Source: Desulfobacteraceae bacterium UBA5616 (lineage in GTDB: Bacteria > Desulfobacterota > Desulfobacteria > Desulfobacterales > UBA5616). Taken from it: DNA of 37,353 bases. Shown here in pieces: positions 1 to 7,453 of the stretch. Numbering within the stretch: position 1 is the stretch's first letter; every line of letters begins with the position of its first letter. The notes beneath the pieces are model-generated. The model saw only the letters and a program-made list of their open reading frames with translations. It was not told the origin of the DNA and did no database searches. Location of the stretch: the NCBI GenBank assembly GCA_002423615.1, contig DIKO01000112.1:41945-79297 (forward strand), read 5' to 3'. Both the position numbers and the translations under genes were made by a program.

Positions 1-20
1 GTGAATGGTGAATGGTGAGG
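1..20. repeat. Heptamer tandem repeat, edge copy
   Basis: The first 20 bases are two perfect GTGAATG units and a partial third (GTGAGG). They lie just before the MmgE/PrpD gene and run off the window edge, so the array may be longer. Units of the same type, in the opposite orientation, occur at 2856-2890. Confidence 0.6.
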
Positions 21-40
21 GGATGGAGGAAGCAAGCGCC

Positions 41-1387
41 ATGGCGGACAAACCCGTTGAAATGACAAAAAGACTGGCGGAATTCATCGTCCATACACCG
101 GCGTCGGCAATCCCGCAGACGGTTTTCGATCATGCCAAGGTGGCCTTGCTGGACTGGCTCGGCGTGACCCTTGCCGGCAAGGATGACCTTCCGGTGACCA
201 AGCTCCTCCATTACGCCGACCTTATGGGAGGCAGGGATCAATGCGTCATTATCGGTCACAGGCAGAGAAAAAGCATTTGCCAGGCAGCGCTCATTAATGG
301 AGCGGCCGGCCATGCGCTGGATTACGACGATTCTTTGATCGCCTTCCTGGGGCATCCGTCCGTCACCCTTTTTCCGGGGATTCTCGCCTTGGCGGAATGG
401 AAAAAATCAAGCGGCCGGGATCTGTTGGCCGCTTATTTAATCGGGTTGAGAACGGGGGTTGCCATTGCCGCCGGCTCCGGGTTTGAACACTATCTCTCCG
501 GGTATCACGGGACCTCCACCATGGGGGCGCTGGCTTCCGCGGCAGCCTGTTCCCGGTTGCTGGATCTGGACACAAGGCAGACGGCTTTTGCCCTGGGGAT
601 CGGGGGTACTCAGGCCGGGGGGTTGAAACGCGTATTCGGGACCATGTGCAAGCCGTTTCACGCCGGTCATGCCGCGGAGGTGGGGGTGACGGCAGCACTT
701 CTGGCATCGGACGGGTTTACCTCAGCTGAAGATATTCTTGAAGGCCCGGAAGGTTTTTTTCAGGCCATGAAGGGGTCGGTGAACGAGGATTCCCTCAAAA
801 CCCTGGGGCATACATGGGCCATTGAAAACCTGGCCCAGAAATACCACGCATCCTGCCATGCCACCCACAGCCCCATTGAAGCGGCCCTGGCCATCGTTAA
901 ACGGGAAAAAATTGCCCTTGAAGACATCCGGTCCATCCAGGTGAAGGTTTCGGCCACGGCCCTGAGCGCTGCTTTCAGAAATGACGCCCATACCGGGCTG
1001 GAAGGGAAATTCTGCATTCCCTATTGTGTGGCGAACGCCCTTCTTCGCGGCAACACAGGGCTTCAGGCGTTTACGGATGAAAAGGTCGCCGATAAAGATG
1101 TCAGGCAATTCATGGACAAAATATCCACGCACCAGGACCCGGAAATAAAGGCGCTCGATGCCAGGGTCCATCTTCAAACCGTCGATGGGGCACGGCATGA
1201 CGCCTATTCGGATATTTTCCAGGAAATACCCGGGCTTGCCGTAAAACAGGAGAAAATAAAAGCAAAATTCACGGACCTGTCCGTGCCCGTGATCGGGAAA
1301 GAAAGAACAGCCGAGCTGATCCGGGTCATCGAATCTCTGGAAAAAACAGATAATTTGAAGGGTTTATTTGACCTTTTGTACCCCTAA
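41..1387 (+). CDS. MmgE/PrpD family protein
   Basis: A 448-residue protein of the MmgE/PrpD family, whose characterised members include 2-methylcitrate dehydratase and cis-aconitate decarboxylase. The length is normal for the family. The conserved active-site stretch GHALDYDD lies at residues 90-97, and the later family segments KPFHAGHAAE and CHATHSP are present. The frame is open from base 5, but those first codons are heptamer repeat. ATG 41 is preferred because GGAGGA (25-30) precedes it and family members start close to this point; ATG 23 is an alternative. The stop lies 14 bases before the radical-SAM activase, so the two are probably cotranscribed. The true substrate cannot be told from sequence; a dicarboxylic or tricarboxylic hydroxy-acid is an inference from the family. 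Confidence 0.88.
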   Translation: MADKPVEMTKRLAEFIVHTPASAIPQTVFDHAKVALLDWLGVTLAGKDDLPVTKLLHYADLMGGRDQCVIIGHRQRKSICQAALINGAAGHALDYDDSLIAFLGHPSVTLFPGILALAEWKKSSGRDLLAAYLIGLRTGVAIAAGSGFEHYLSGYHGTSTMGALASAAACSRLLDLDTRQTAFALGIGGTQAGGLKRVFGTMCKPFHAGHAAEVGVTAALLASDGFTSAEDILEGPEGFFQAMKGSVNEDSLKTLGHTWAIENLAQKYHASCHATHSPIEAALAIVKREKIALEDIRSIQVKVSATALSAAFRNDAHTGLEGKFCIPYCVANALLRGNTGLQAFTDEKVADKDVRQFMDKISTHQDPEIKALDARVHLQTVDGARHDAYSDIFQEIPGLAVKQEKIKAKFTDLSVPVIGKERTAELIRVIESLEKTDNLKGLFDLLYP

Positions 1388-1401
1388 AAGGCTAACCAAA
1401 G

Positions 1402-2388
1402 ATGTTTGAACATTTTACCATCGTTGACGCAGAAGACCGGGAATTGATCACCGATATTCAGAAATTCGCCGTCAATGACGGCCCGGGGTTCAGAACCAAC
1501 GTCTTTCTCAAGGGATGCCCGATGAAATGCCTGTGGTCCCATAACCCCGAAACCATAGCGCCCTACCCTGAAATCTACTGGAAAAACAGGATGTGCCATC
1601 AGTGCGGCGCCTGCCTTGACGTATGTCCCCGCGATGCGATCAATCCGCCCATTTCGCCGGAAGAAAGTCAAAGTGAAACCGTTTCCTACCACAAAATTAT
1701 CCTGGACCGCTGCGACCGGTGCATGAAGTGTGTTGACGCGTGTCGCTTCGACGCGCTGACGGTTGTGGGAAAATTGATGTCCGTTGAGCAAATCATCGAT
1801 GAGGTGGAAAAAGACAGACCGTTTTATGACAACTCGGGCGGCGGAATGACGCTCAGCGGCGGGGAGCCCACGGCCCATGGAGATTTTTCACTGAACCTGC
1901 TCAAAGAAGCCCGAAAAAGATCCCTTCATACCTGCCTCGACACCAATGGATTTTGCAACTGGGAAGTACTGGAGAAGCTGATCCCCTATGTGGATGTCGT
2001 CCTCTACGATGTAAAGCATCTGGATCCTGAAATCCACAAAAAAGCAACCGGCGTGACCAATGAAATTATCCTGGTGAACCTGGAACTGCTGGCGAAAACA
2101 GGGAAAGAGACCTGGATTCGAATACCCGTCATCCCGGGGATTAACGACGGCATGGATTTTCACGAAAAGGCATCCCGATACATTGCCGGGCTTGCAGGAA
2201 ATATCGCCCGGGTCGATTTGATTCCTTTTCATAATTACTGCCGGGATAAATACAACTGGCTCGGGCTGGACTGGCCGTTAAAAGATGAAGAGGCCATTGA
2301 ACCGTCTTTTCTCGAAATTCCGGCGGACTTATACCGGGAAAAAGGATTGCTCACCACCGTCGGCGGCTCGGGGTTTGAAACATCATGA
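1402..2388 (+). CDS. Glycyl-radical enzyme activase (BssD-like), atypical SAM motif
   Basis: A 328-residue activase that would generate the glycyl radical on a partner enzyme using S-adenosylmethionine. An N-terminal radical-SAM region (FLKGCPMKCLWSHNPE, 35-50) is followed by two [4Fe-4S] ferredoxin motifs inserted in the barrel: C65/C68/C71/C75 and C104/C107/C110/C114. The SAM-binding SGGEP lies near 152. This order is that of BssD-type activases of benzylsuccinate and alkylsuccinate synthases. The odd point is that the CX3CX2C cluster motif has C39 and C43 but Ser at 46 (codon TCC, 1537-1539). Either the cluster is bound atypically or the enzyme is impaired. The gene is followed by a small-subunit-like gene, as in bss operons, but no glycyl-radical catalytic gene is in the window. 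Confidence 0.88.
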   Translation: MFEHFTIVDAEDRELITDIQKFAVNDGPGFRTNVFLKGCPMKCLWSHNPETIAPYPEIYWKNRMCHQCGACLDVCPRDAINPPISPEESQSETVSYHKIILDRCDRCMKCVDACRFDALTVVGKLMSVEQIIDEVEKDRPFYDNSGGGMTLSGGEPTAHGDFSLNLLKEARKRSLHTCLDTNGFCNWEVLEKLIPYVDVVLYDVKHLDPEIHKKATGVTNEIILVNLELLAKTGKETWIRIPVIPGINDGMDFHEKASRYIAGLAGNIARVDLIPFHNYCRDKYNWLGLDWPLKDEEAIEPSFLEIPADLYREKGLLTTVGGSGFETS

Positions 2389-2469
2389 TCGTGAGGTGTC
2401 ACGGTTTATGAAACGCACTGAATCGCTTTTGTACGATCGATAAAAACAAAACCGATAAGGGAGGGCACC

Positions 2470-2835
2470 ATGTCCAGAAGAGATAAATGGAAAGAGGTCA
2501 GGGACAGTATGACCATATCAAAAGGCGAAATGGGCAAAACCGTGGAAGAACGCGAGACCATGCCGGAAAAGGCCTGCGGGTACTGCAAAAATTTTTTTGA
2601 AAACGCCTATAACGCCGATGGCCGCGGGTCCTGCAGAATTCTGAAAATGGGATCCAGCATCAAATCCGATCCACCCTTGTTCGTAATGGAAGGCGATACC
2701 GGATTAATTACCTACATCAACGCCAATGCACAAAATTGCACCTATTACGACCGGATGGAATTGATCGATACGGATCTGGGGGAAATCACGGATCCCGCGT
2801 ATCGCCGGTCCAACCGGATTATGGAGAAAAAATAA
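2470..2835 (+). CDS. Small Fe-S subunit resembling BssB/BssC
   Basis: A 121-residue soluble protein with four cysteines at 36, 39, 55 and 90 (CxxC-x15-C-x34-C). This resembles the small beta/gamma subunits of benzylsuccinate synthase and related enzymes, which bind a HiPIP-like [4Fe-4S] cluster. Those subunits are usually shorter (about 60-80 residues); this one has an extra charged N-terminus of about 30 residues and a C-terminal tail of about 30. GGGAGGG (2458-2464) sits a few bases before ATG 2470 and fixes the start. Its position right after the activase matches the D-C order of bss operons, although the large A subunit that would normally follow is absent. The assignment rests on Cys spacing and context, not on an alignment. 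Confidence 0.68.
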   Translation: MSRRDKWKEVRDSMTISKGEMGKTVEERETMPEKACGYCKNFFENAYNADGRGSCRILKMGSSIKSDPPLFVMEGDTGLITYINANAQNCTYYDRMELIDTDLGEITDPAYRRSNRIMEKK

Positions 2836-2855
2836 GTTATCGGATGAATGAAGGG

Positions 2856-2890
2856 CACCGTTCACCGTTCACAGCTCACAGCTCACCGTC
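2856..2890. repeat. Heptamer tandem repeat, intergenic
   Basis: Consecutive seven-base units ACCGTTC, ACCGTTC, ACAGCTC, ACAGCTC and a partial ACCG occupy 2857-2888. On the minus strand these read as KGTGARY-type units, matching the GTGAATG units at 1-20. The array lies between the small Fe-S subunit gene and the selenoprotein candidate. Confidence 0.75.
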
Positions 2891-2904
2891 CCTAAAGAGG
2901 CGCC

Positions 2905-3219
2905 ATGGACCTTTCCTGCCATAAATGCGGTTTCACGTCGGACCATGTGGAATTCAGGTACCTGTGTAAATCCGGCTGACCTGCCTGCGGAGAGGCGGAT
3001 CTCCGCGTCTGTCCCCGTTGCGGGACGGAAACCCTGTTTTCAAGGGCCGAAGCCCTGGAAAACGAAGATGACCAGATGAAAGAACTCTCCAAACGGCTGG
3101 CCGCCATTTCCAGGGATCAGGGTCCGGCGCGTTTGAAGGAGGCCAAAATCATCATCACAAAACTCCGGCAGATGAACATGCGCTGGAATATCCCGCAGCT
3201 CAATGATTTTCTGACGTAA
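2905..3219 (+). CDS. Probable selenoprotein: small zinc-ribbon protein with in-frame TGA
   Basis: Reading through TGA at 2977-2979 gives one 104-residue frame from ATG 2905 (AAGAGG 5 bases upstream) to TAA 3217. The N-terminal 40 residues are a double zinc-ribbon or rubredoxin-like knuckle: C5-x2-C8, C21, [TGA]25-x2-C28 and C36-x2-C39. The stop codon sits where a Cys would complete CPAC, giving a UxxC motif typical of redox selenoproteins. The remaining 65 residues are charged and helical (EALENEDDQMKEL onward) and keep sensible codon use up to a proper stop. A hairpin starts 7 bases after the TGA (see 2986-3007). The gene lies inside the activase/small subunit/MoxR/VWA run. The alternative is a Cys-to-stop mutation. 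I know no named family for it. Confidence 0.62.
2986..3007 (+). promoter_or_regulatory. SECIS-like hairpin after in-frame TGA
   Basis: GCGGAGA (2987-2993) pairs perfectly with TCTCCGC (3000-3006), and a T-G pair can extend the stem to 2986/3007. The six-base loop GGCGGA opens with GG, like the loop of the E. coli fdhF element. The loop begins 14 bases after the TGA, close to the spacing usual for bacterial SECIS elements and slightly short. Confidence 0.5.
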
Positions 3220-3254
3220 CGCCAGCGTGATCTTTTCTTTTAGAAAGGATGGAT

Positions 3255-4103
3255 ATGTCCCCTATTGAAACGAGTTTAGCCGTACCTCACCCTGAGGAGT
3301 ACTTTTATCTGCCGGAACATGTCATCGAAAACCTGGAAAGGGTCAAACTGCTGGCGGCAAGACACCCCCTCAACATCCTGGTGACCGGAAAGCAGGGCTG
3401 CGGGAAATCGACGATGGTTAGGCAGTTCGCTGCACGGAACAATCGGCCCATGGCCGTCTTTCAGATCGGCATTCTGTCGGAACCCGGCCAGTTGTTCGGG
3501 GAATACCGGCTCAAGGACGGGGAAACCTACTACCAGAAATTTCTGTTTCCACAGGCCATCCAGACTCCGGGTTGCGTCATCCATCTGGAGGAGATCAACC
3601 GCCCTGAAAACCCGAAGGCCTTGAACATGCTGTTTTCAGTGCTTTCGGAAGACCGCCGGGTGTGGATGGACGAACTGGGATTGATCAAAGTCGCGGATGA
3701 AGTGGTTTTTTTCGCCACCCTCAATGAAGGAGAAGAATTCGTTGGAACGGAAATGCTGGACGCCGCCCTAAGGGACCGGTTCTACGTCACCATGCTGGAT
3801 TACCTGCCATCGGATGTGGAAACCCGCGTGCTCCATTTAAAAACCGGAATTTCCGAAGCAGATGCCTTAACCATTGTCAATATCGCCAACAAACTCCGGA
3901 ACAACAGCCAGGAACCGATGGTGGTCTCCACGCGTCACACCCTGATGATCGCTGAAATGACGGCCGTCGGGGCCTCCACCAGGGATGCGTTCATCAACAG
4001 CCTCCAGCTCAGCCGGGATATCGTCGAATCCGTACTGCTGTCCCTTCATGTGGAACTGGGGATGACATCCAAAGGAAGCGAAAACCACTATAAAATCTAT
4101 TAG
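3255..4103 (+). CDS. MoxR-family AAA+ ATPase (BssE/CbbQ/NorQ type)
   Basis: A 282-residue AAA+ ATPase. The Walker A motif is GKQGCGKS (45-52), Walker B is CVIHLEEINR (107-116), and sensor 1 is FFATLNEG, with its Asn near 157. MoxR ATPases of this size work with a VWA-domain partner as chaperones that insert cofactors or reactivate enzymes (CbbQ/CbbO, NorQ/NorD). A MoxR member, BssE, is also part of toluene-degrading bss operons. ATG 3255 is chosen because AAAGG (3244-3248) is well spaced from it and touches the alternative ATG 3249. The stop is one base before the VWA gene, so the pair is translationally linked. The client is inferred to be the glycyl-radical system. Confidence 0.88.
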   Translation: MSPIETSLAVPHPEEYFYLPEHVIENLERVKLLAARHPLNILVTGKQGCGKSTMVRQFAARNNRPMAVFQIGILSEPGQLFGEYRLKDGETYYQKFLFPQAIQTPGCVIHLEEINRPENPKALNMLFSVLSEDRRVWMDELGLIKVADEVVFFATLNEGEEFVGTEMLDAALRDRFYVTMLDYLPSDVETRVLHLKTGISEADALTIVNIANKLRNNSQEPMVVSTRHTLMIAEMTAVGASTRDAFINSLQLSRDIVESVLLSLHVELGMTSKGSENHYKIY

Positions 4104-4104
4104 C

Positions 4105-5793
4105 ATGACCACCGGCATTTCTGAATTCTGGCGCAAGAATACCTCCGCCAACGAGGCTACCGAACTCGCCAATGTGTTGCGGGCCCTTCGGAAGGTCGCC
4201 GGGCACCTGGGACAAAACGTCGGCGGAATCGAGTATGCGGGCATGTCGCGGTCCGGCGGTTCGGGCATTACCCTTGACCCGGAATGGGTGATGGGGGAAT
4301 ATCCGGTTCCGTATGCCAAAATGGATCAACTGGTGGGGCTGATCACCCATGAGGCCCTTCATCGCATCGAATGGAGCGAACATGTCTGGACCCTTTTGGA
4401 GCCGGTTTTCAAGCCGATGAAGGCATTGCCCCTGATTGTCTTTCAGAAGATCGTCCGTTTCGGCGAAACCATTTACCTGGACCAGGCGGCGGACCGGAAA
4501 ATATTCGGTTTGTATGTCCGGCAGGCCAGACAAAAGGCGATCCGGGAAACCAGGGGGCTGATGACCCGAAAAAGCCCGTCCGTGGATGAATTGATTTACC
4601 TGTGGTGGGCCGGACAAACCAACGGTATTCCGGATGAAACCTTAAGACCCGAATACCACGGCCCTATGGGAATACTCGAAGAACTTTCCCGGAATCTTCA
4701 GAACGTCTGTCTGCTGGAAAAAGGCGTCACCGCACGGTGCGAAAAACGCGCGGCGTTGTATGCCGGGACCTTCCACTCTATCCAAAATATGCTGGCATCC
4801 CTACCCGTTATCGATAAAAGGCTGTACTGGTATAATTCTTCCGATGCGGCGGCCCATGTGAAAAAAACCCCGGAAAAATCCGCGCCGCCCCTTTCTCCGG
4901 AGATTCTCCATGAGATTGAGCTGCAACTTGCCGGAAATTCCATTGACATGACGCCCATCATTCGTTCCGTCGTGGGTTTGGATAAAGAAGTGGTGATTCC
5001 CACCTCCCGGTGGGATTTTTCAATCAGTGCACACCCCCTGATCGACCGGCGTACCGTTTCCAGGCTCAGGATGATTTTCCAAAATTATGCGGGCCGGAAC
5101 AAAGTTGTCAGCCGCGGGCTGGCCAGCGGAAGAATAGATCCCCGGAGGCTTTACCGGGCGCCGATGACCGGCCGTTGTTTTCAACAGGAGGAGCGGCATC
5201 CGAATCTGGACTGGAGCGTGGCCTTGCTGATGGATGCCAGCGGATCCATGCGGGGAAATAAATGGCGCATGGTGGAAAACACGGTGGCGAACATCCACAA
5301 AGCGCTGACCGGGTTTCAGAACCATCTCCGGGCCTTTGCGTATTTTGAAAAGGACGGAATCCTGATGATCTCCCATCTCATCAAAAACGACCACATCCAA
5401 TCGGTTGCGCCAAGCGGTCTTACCGCATCCGGGCAGGCGATAATCGCAGCGGCTTACCTGATGCCCGGAATAAGAAAACGAAATATCCTGATTCATGTCA
5501 CGGACGGAGAGTCCAACCTGGGATGCGATGTGCGTCATGGGATCGATTACTGCCGGAAGGCGCATATCGATCTGATCACACTGGGATGCGGGTATAAGGA
5601 CCGGGAAGCGATGAGCCGTCAATACGGCAAATCCATCCAGTTCCTGGACCATTTCGGCCAGTTGCCCCAGTCCATGGAACGGCTTCTGAAATGGACGTTT
5701 CTCTACGGAAAAAGGCCTGGAGCCGACGGCAGCCGCATAGGCCCGGGGAAATGTTCCGCATTCAATTCCACCCATATCCGGGATACCGCCTGA
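4105..5793 (+). CDS. VWA-domain protein with N-terminal HExxH metallopeptidase-like region
   Basis: A 562-residue protein of the DUF2201-like type, the usual partner of a MoxR ATPase. The N-terminal part has a zinc-peptidase signature, THEALHRIEW (H82-E83-x2-H86). The C-terminal VWA domain has the MIDAS motif DASGS at 377-381 and later a metal-site Thr/Asp region (HVTDGESN). It starts one base after the MoxR stop. The VWA domain would bind Mg2+ and dock the client or the ATPase ring; whether the HExxH site is active is unknown. The last 91 bases overlap the convergent CooC-like gene, and the C-terminal tail (GADGSRIGPGKC onward) looks non-conserved, possibly an extension past an older stop. 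Confidence 0.82.
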   Translation: MTTGISEFWRKNTSANEATELANVLRALRKVAGHLGQNVGGIEYAGMSRSGGSGITLDPEWVMGEYPVPYAKMDQLVGLITHEALHRIEWSEHVWTLLEPVFKPMKALPLIVFQKIVRFGETIYLDQAADRKIFGLYVRQARQKAIRETRGLMTRKSPSVDELIYLWWAGQTNGIPDETLRPEYHGPMGILEELSRNLQNVCLLEKGVTARCEKRAALYAGTFHSIQNMLASLPVIDKRLYWYNSSDAAAHVKKTPEKSAPPLSPEILHEIELQLAGNSIDMTPIIRSVVGLDKEVVIPTSRWDFSISAHPLIDRRTVSRLRMIFQNYAGRNKVVSRGLASGRIDPRRLYRAPMTGRCFQQEERHPNLDWSVALLMDASGSMRGNKWRMVENTVANIHKALTGFQNHLRAFAYFEKDGILMISHLIKNDHIQSVAPSGLTASGQAIIAAAYLMPGIRKRNILIHVTDGESNLGCDVRHGIDYCRKAHIDLITLGCGYKDREAMSRQYGKSIQFLDHFGQLPQSMERLLKWTFLYGKRPGADGSRIGPGKCSAFNSTHIRDTA

Positions 5794-6560
5794 TAAGCAG
5801 GCGAATCCTCCGGTAATTCGAGAAGAGGCCGAGCGTATAGATCAAACCGGGTTACATCGGGATCCTCGGGAATAAATCCGAAAACCTCAAGACCGGTTTT
5901 TAAAATATACTGCTCCAACTCTTTTTCCTGACCCCTGACCCGGTTCAATACCAGCCCCATCCGTGTATACTTAAATATTTTGTGGTGGGATTGTATGACA
6001 TCTTTGATGAGGGTCGCCGTCTGAAGCCCTCTGTTGGAAATGTCTGAAACAATAATCGGAATATCCACGCTCTTCATGACCTGCCGGCTGATTTGCTCTA
6101 CGCCGGCCTCGCCGTCGATGATGACGATATCATAGTTTTCCGCCAGAGTTTCAATCCCGCTCCTTAAAAAATCGTTCACTGGGCAGTAGCAGCCCAGGGA
6201 TTCGGGTCTGCCCATCACCAGGAAACTGAACCGATCCGTTTCAATCAGCGCCTCAAACAACATATAATCCAGGGATCGGGCCAGATTTTCCTTTTCCGAC
6301 CGCCCCGCGGACCGTGCTTCCCGGATGATCCTTTCCCTTATATCATTAACGGTTTTCTCGGGTTTAACTCCCAGCACCATGGATAAATTCATGGTGGGGT
6401 CCGCATCGATCAACAGAAGCCGTTTTTTTTCATGGCCCAGTATATATTTCGCCAGCAGACCGACCAGGGCCGTTTTTCCGCTCCCGCCTTTTCCGCATAC
6501 GGCGCTGCGCTTATGGCCCGGGAAAAGGCGCCGGGTTAATTTAGTCGGCAGAAACGACAC
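5703..6560 (-). CDS. CooC-like P-loop ATPase (MinD/ParA superfamily)
   Basis: A 285-residue deviant-Walker ATPase. CGKGGSGKT (about 22-30 from GTG 6560) is the P-loop with its signature Lys, and LLIDADPTMN follows as the A' motif. The segment RPESLGCYCPVND carries the CxC pair that coordinates metal at the CooC dimer interface. CooC inserts nickel into carbon monoxide dehydrogenase, but no CODH gene is nearby, so the client is unknown. The frame is open to ATG 6641, but that start would lie inside the divergent regulator. GTG 6560 (VSFLPTKLT) is preferred, although neither start has a good ribosome-binding site. The 3' end overlaps the VWA gene by 91 bases. Confidence 0.75.
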   Translation of the reverse strand: MSFLPTKLTRRLFPGHKRSAVCGKGGSGKTALVGLLAKYILGHEKKRLLLIDADPTMNLSMVLGVKPEKTVNDIRERIIREARSAGRSEKENLARSLDYMLFEALIETDRFSFLVMGRPESLGCYCPVNDFLRSGIETLAENYDIVIIDGEAGVEQISRQVMKSVDIPIIVSDISNRGLQTATLIKDVIQSHHKIFKYTRMGLVLNRVRGQEKELEQYILKTGLEVFGFIPEDPDVTRFDLYARPLLELPEDSPAYQAVSRIWVELNAEHFPGPMRLPSAPGLFP

Positions 6561-6574
6561 GGAATAGATCGGGT

Positions 6575-7423
6575 ATGAACCGAACCGGCAAACCGATGAT
6601 GATGGCACAACTTTCCAGATGTTCAGGAGTCCCCATTTCAACGATCAAATACTACCTGAGAGAAAGTCTTTTGCCCGGGGGCATTAAAACAAACAGAACA
6701 ACCGTTTATTACGGGCAGGAGCATATCAACGGGTTAAATACGATTAAGAAACTTCAGGAGGAAGGGCTTTCCCTGCACCGGATCAGATCCGTTTTAATAA
6801 ATCAGGGGAAGGCGGACGAAAAGCAAAGTCAATTGCCGTCAGCCAGAAGGGAGAATATTGTTGATGCCGCTTTCCCGCTCTTTATGAAAAACGGACTGGA
6901 AAAAACATCCATTACGGAAATTGTAAAAGCGGCCCGCATCAGCCGAAACACTTTCTACCATGAATTCAAAAGCAAGCGGGATGCTTTTGTCGCCTGCCTG
7001 GATAAAATATTCAAAGACATGATCAATACCTTCAACAAGGATGTGCGCGGCAAAATGACGCCCCAGGATGACGGCACTGACAAAACATGGGACTTTTTGG
7101 GCCTGCAGAACTCCTGGACCGACTTCATGAATCTTTTGGGCGCCACCATTGTCAACGATCCTCCGCTGTTGAACAAAATGCTGGATGATTTTATCGAACT
7201 TCGGGCCGGGCAGATTTCCATGGGGTTTGACCACTATATCCAAAAAAAGCTTATAAGGCCTGTGGACACCCAGTTGCTGGGGCTTATGGTCCTGGGCATT
7301 ATTGATTATTGCAGCCGTTTTATCCGCACCAACAAATTCAACCATGGGGAAGGCATTTATGAAAAAGCGACCGATATCCTGATCAACGGAATCGGTGTAA
7401 AAGGATTTGTCGACAAAACATAA
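6575..7423 (+). CDS. Transcriptional regulator with MerR and TetR DNA-binding domains
   Basis: A 282-residue regulator with two different helix-turn-helix units. Residues about 8-75 are a MerR-type winged helix (LSRCSGVPISTIKYYLRE, then a YYGQEHINGLNTI wing and helix). Residues about 88-140 are a TetR N-terminal domain (TSITEIVKAARISRNTFY, then HEFKSKRDAF). The remaining 140 residues resemble a TetR ligand-binding core. It lies 14 bases from the proposed GTG of the divergent CooC-like gene and 30 bases before the acyl-CoA dehydrogenase, so it probably controls this locus in response to an acyl-CoA or aromatic intermediate (inference). The ribosome-binding site is weak; ATGs at residues 8-10 are possible alternatives. 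Confidence 0.82.
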   Translation: MNRTGKPMMMAQLSRCSGVPISTIKYYLRESLLPGGIKTNRTTVYYGQEHINGLNTIKKLQEEGLSLHRIRSVLINQGKADEKQSQLPSARRENIVDAAFPLFMKNGLEKTSITEIVKAARISRNTFYHEFKSKRDAFVACLDKIFKDMINTFNKDVRGKMTPQDDGTDKTWDFLGLQNSWTDFMNLLGATIVNDPPLLNKMLDDFIELRAGQISMGFDHYIQKKLIRPVDTQLLGLMVLGIIDYCSRFIRTNKFNHGEGIYEKATDILINGIGVKGFVDKT

Positions 7424-7453
7424 TTTGAATCGGCCGAAAAAGGAGGAATTTGA

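Noticed and set aside
5020..5775. 251-codon minus-strand frame
   Set aside because: It is antisense to the VWA domain and has no recognisable features.
6561..6641. ATG 6641 as start of the CooC-like gene
   Set aside because: It would add 27 residues unlike the family and overlap the divergent regulator; GTG 6560 fits better, though not proven.
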